Program-made: the position numbers and the translations under genes
NCBI RefSeq assembly: GCF_018802605.1
Contig: NZ_CP069161.1
Location: 1,674,001-1,738,000 of the forward strand
DNA from: Paludibacterium paludis
Lineage (GTDB): Bacteria > Pseudomonadota > Gammaproteobacteria > Burkholderiales > Chromobacteriaceae
DNA: 64,000 nt
Direction of reading: 5' to 3'
The notes under the pieces: model-generated
Database searches by the model: none
The model's input: only the letters and a program-made list of their open reading frames with translations
What the model was told of the DNA's origin: nothing
Shown here: positions 61,139-64,000 of the stretch, one piece after another
How the letters are laid out: each line of letters opens with the position of its first letter
Numbering within the stretch: position 1 is the stretch's first letter

Positions 61139-64000
61139 ATGCGTGAATGTTCCCATATGACTCGAGCCGGTCGATATGGTGCCATTGTTCTGCTTCTTGG
61201 TTGTCTGGTCAGCGCGCTCTTGGCCTGGCAGATTCAACAGGACAATCAAAAACAGTTGGCAATGTCGCTGCGACAAGCGTTGGGTGATATGTCGAACGAG
61301 GTTCACGAGCGTTTCAAGCTGTATCAGTATGGCTTGCGCGGGATGCGGGGGACGGTCGTTACCGCCGAGGAATCGCTGAGCTTTGGCAAAGTTCTTCGCT
61401 ATATGCAGACTCGGGATCTGGATGGCGAGTTTCGCGGGGCAGGGGGGTTCGGGTATATCCAGCGCGTGGCTCCTGAACAGGTGGCTGGTTTTTTGCGGCA
61501 AGCACGCGCCGATCAGCAGCCGGACTTTCAGATTCGGGAACTCAAGCCCAACCCCGGAGAGCGTTTTGTTATCCGTTATATCTTGCCGCTGAAGCCAAAT
61601 GCGAAGGCGGTGGGACTCGATATTGCCTCTGAGGATCACCGGCGTCAGGCCGCTGTCGCAGCGATGACATCCGGCACGCCTCAGCTTACCGCCCCGATCA
61701 CCTTGGTGCAGGCTTCAGGCAAGCCAACGCAGGCTTTTTTGTTCCTGCTGGCGATCTACAGAAACGGTGTCATGCCAGCATCCATTCGGGCTCGGTATGA
61801 GCAGACCATCGGTTGGAGTTATACCCCCTTGCTGATAGAGGATGTATTGGGCGAACTCAGAAAAACCCCGGACTATCTTCAGCTGCAGCTAGTCGATATC
61901 ACCGATCCCAAGCATCCCATTCCCTTTTATCAGCCACGACACAGTATTCAAAACATGCCCTCCGCCGAGTTGACGCGTGACGTTTTCGGGCGGCAATGGC
62001 AGATTCGACTCTTTGCCGGCCCTGCTTTTATCCGGCAGTTGAATCAACCCTCGGCATTACAGACATTTGTTTTTGGGTGCATGGGAAGTGTCCTGCTGGC
62101 TGCTCTGCTGATGGCGTTAAGTCTCAACAGGTTTCGTCGCAATGAACTCTATGCTCAGCAGGCAAGACTGGCTGCCATTGTTTCCAGCTCGGCCGATGGC
62201 ATCATCGGTTTTCAAAGCGATGGCACGATCACCTCCTGGAATAATGGCGCGACAACGTTGTTTGGCTACCATGCGGAAGAGGTCATCGGCCTTAAGGTCG
62301 CTAACCTGTTGGTTCCCGAGGCGTTGCAAGCCGAAGAGGCGTTTATCCTGCAGCGGATCCGGGAGGGACGTCTGTTACCCGGTTTGGAAACCCGCCGGCA
62401 GCATAAAAGCGGCAAACTGCTGGATGTCTCCTTGACGGCGTCTCCGATTCTGGATACGCAGGGTCAGGTGGTGGGCGGATCCAAGACGCTACGTGATATC
62501 AGCGAGCACAAGCAGGCGGAAGCGCAGATTCACGAACTGAATAGCAATCTGGAAACTCTGGTGGCCAGACGTACGCAAGAACTGGCGCATGCCAATCAGC
62601 TGCTGGAAAGTGTGTTGAATGCGGCTACGCAGGTCGCGATCATCGCCACCGACCCTCAAGGACTCATCACGCTGTTTAATCGTGGCGCGGAGCTGATGCT
62701 GGGTTTTCGGGCGTCGGACATGCTGCACAAAGTCAGCCCTCTCCGGATTCACGTTGGGTCCGAAATCAGCGAGCGCCGCGCCGCGCTAGAGCAGAGTCAC
62801 CAGATTGAGATCGCGGATTTTCACGCATTGGTTTTTCAGGCCGATCTATCAGGGGCCGAAGTGCGGGAATGGACCTACGTCCGCAAAGATGGCAGCCCAT
62901 TCTCGGTATCCCTTGCCGTTACTCCCATTCTTGATGAACAGGGCGGCAGTAACGGCTATTTGTTCATCGCCATCGATATCAGCCAACGCCTTCAGGCCCA
63001 GCATCAATTGGCGACCAGCCTGGCGACCACCCAAGCTATTCTGAACACCGCTCCCAACCCTGTGTTCACCATCAATCCGCAGGGCATCATTCAGTCTTTC
63101 AACCAGGCGGGAGAAGATATCTTTGGCTGGTCAAGCGAGCAAATTATCGGTCAACCCCTGGACCGGTTGCTGCCGCAGTTGACGCCTGAGAAATACCGGC
63201 AATTGCTGCAGGAAGGGCATGTGTCCGGAGGCAGTCAGAGAGTTGAAGTGCAGGCGAAATGCCGGGATGGTCGTTGCTTTCCCGCGCAACTCAGCCTTGG
63301 CGGACATCTGTCGGCCGGGGAGCATGTCGCCGTCGCGGTATTGACCGACCTGTCGCTACTGCAACAACAGCAGGCAGAAGTGCTGGTTACGCGTGATCAA
63401 TTGGAAATGGCGGCCAATGTGGCTGAACTGGGTGTATGGACCTGGGTTCTGGCGAATAACTCCCTGCACTGGAATGATCGCATGTATGAAATGTATGGCT
63501 GGCCAATCAGTTTGAGAGAAGAAGGCATCGATTATTCCCACTGGTACAGCCGGGTACATCCGGATGATATTGCCGTTACCGAAAAAGCCTTGCTGGATGC
63601 TGTCGCGGGGAAAGCTGCATATACGCCGATCTTCCGTGTGCAGCGCCCTGATGGCAGTTGCATTTATATCCAGGCTGGCGCGCAAATTGAACGCGATAGT
63701 CACGGCAACGCGGTGCGTGTCACGGGCATAAATCGAGATATCACCTCCCAGTTGCAGCTGGAGGGGCATTTACGCGAGGCCAAAGAGCGGGCGGATGCCG
63801 CCAGCGCGGCCAAGTCGACTTTTCTCGCGAACATGAGCCACGAAATCCGTACTCCGATGAATGCCGTGCTCGGTATGCTGCAGTTGCTCAAGCAGACGGC
63901 ACTGACGGATCGTCAGCTTGACTATGTCACCAAGGCCCAGGGCGCAGGCACTGCGCTGCTAGGCTTGCTGAATGATATTCTCGATTACTCGAAGATCGAG
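61139..64000 (+). CDS. CHASE- and multi-PAS-domain sensor histidine kinase, 3' end outside window
   Basis: The open frame starts at ATG 61139 and runs through the window end (at least 954 residues). TM1 is near residues 13-30 (GAIVLLLGCLVSALLAW). A periplasmic CHASE domain follows (GFGYIQRVAPEQV, GERFVIRYILPL, GLDIASEDHRRQAA), then TM2 near 300-318. At least four PAS repeats are visible (ARLAAIVSSSADGIIGFQ; LLESVLNAATQVAIIATD; AILNTAPNPVFTINPQG; MAANVAELGVWTW), with a coiled coil between the first and second (ELNSNLETLVARRTQEL). The HisKA phospho-acceptor motif is STFLANMSHEIRTPMN about 40 residues before the cut. CHASE kinases sense small extracellular ligands; the receiver and any output domain are outside the window. 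An alternative start is ATG 61157. Confidence 0.92.
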   Translation, partial: MRECSHMTRAGRYGAIVLLLGCLVSALLAWQIQQDNQKQLAMSLRQALGDMSNEVHERFKLYQYGLRGMRGTVVTAEESLSFGKVLRYMQTRDLDGEFRGAGGFGYIQRVAPEQVAGFLRQARADQQPDFQIRELKPNPGERFVIRYILPLKPNAKAVGLDIASEDHRRQAAVAAMTSGTPQLTAPITLVQASGKPTQAFLFLLAIYRNGVMPASIRARYEQTIGWSYTPLLIEDVLGELRKTPDYLQLQLVDITDPKHPIPFYQPRHSIQNMPSAELTRDVFGRQWQIRLFAGPAFIRQLNQPSALQTFVFGCMGSVLLAALLMALSLNRFRRNELYAQQARLAAIVSSSADGIIGFQSDGTITSWNNGATTLFGYHAEEVIGLKVANLLVPEALQAEEAFILQRIREGRLLPGLETRRQHKSGKLLDVSLTASPILDTQGQVVGGSKTLRDISEHKQAEAQIHELNSNLETLVARRTQELAHANQLLESVLNAATQVAIIATDPQGLITLFNRGAELMLGFRASDMLHKVSPLRIHVGSEISERRAALEQSHQIEIADFHALVFQADLSGAEVREWTYVRKDGSPFSVSLAVTPILDEQGGSNGYLFIAIDISQRLQAQHQLATSLATTQAILNTAPNPVFTINPQGIIQSFNQAGEDIFGWSSEQIIGQPLDRLLPQLTPEKYRQLLQEGHVSGGSQRVEVQAKCRDGRCFPAQLSLGGHLSAGEHVAVAVLTDLSLLQQQQAEVLVTRDQLEMAANVAELGVWTWVLANNSLHWNDRMYEMYGWPISLREEGIDYSHWYSRVHPDDIAVTEKALLDAVAGKAAYTPIFRVQRPDGSCIYIQAGAQIERDSHGNAVRVTGINRDITSQLQLEGHLREAKERADAASAAKSTFLANMSHEIRTPMNAVLGMLQLLKQTALTDRQLDYVTKAQGAGTALLGLLNDILDYSKIE

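Overview
The window is GC-rich, densely coded and bacterial. Its LysR regulators, chemotaxis receptors, ahpCF pair, Old Yellow Enzyme cassettes and Gram-negative HlyD/M50 export genes suggest a Proteobacterium, perhaps a betaproteobacterium of the Chromobacteriaceae or Burkholderiales type. That placement is inference; there is no rRNA, tRNA or marker gene to settle it. I saw no insertion sequence, CRISPR array or integrase.

Left flank (1-26.8 kb): a partial TPR protein; a run of minus-strand metabolic genes (hydratase-like, methyltransferase, SRAP, deoxyribonucleotidase); a LysR/LysE pair; a response regulator with a PP2C phosphatase output; an export-type operon of two HlyD-like adaptors and an M50-HlyD fusion, next to GNAT, DUF6916-like and tail-collar genes; ahpC-ahpF; a small ABC transporter; a chemoreceptor; and several LysR-controlled oxidoreductase or efflux units. 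Two of the divergent LysR intergenic regions carry clear repeats that look like operators.

Core (27,151-47,177): seventeen tightly packed, often overlapping plus-strand genes form one operon-like cluster. I read it as a 2-deoxystreptamine aminoglycoside biosynthetic cluster. It has 2-deoxy-scyllo-inosose synthase, L-Gln:DOI aminotransferase and a BtrN-type radical SAM dehydrogenase, which together make 2-deoxystreptamine. A 2-DOS glycosyltransferase and a PIG-L deacetylase would give paromamine. A GMC oxidase with a class-III aminotransferase would give neamine. A phosphoribosyltransferase with a phosphatase would give ribostamycin. A second glycosyltransferase and a NeoN-size radical SAM enzyme would extend this to a neomycin-type molecule. 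An ABC-2 exporter closes the cluster. Genes with no counterpart that I recall in butirosin or neomycin clusters are a 1224-residue protein with a PPDK-like N-terminus, a GT-A (GT8-like) glycosyltransferase, and an acyl-carrier-like protein whose attachment serine is replaced by alanine. No classical aminoglycoside resistance enzyme was recognised. 2-DOS pathways are best known from actinomycetes and Bacillus circulans, so a Gram-negative version with these extras is the main discovery here.

Right flank (47.2-64 kb): a small membrane protein, a PAS chemoreceptor, an EAL phosphodiesterase, an Old Yellow Enzyme with a divergent MerR regulator and a 19-bp-spacer promoter, a GNAT, a decayed cation/proton antiporter gene, a NemA/DkgB/MFS/LysR detoxification cassette, an AT-rich orphan gene, a 1.1-kb stretch with two terminators but no convincing gene, and a CHASE/multi-PAS histidine kinase cut by the window end.
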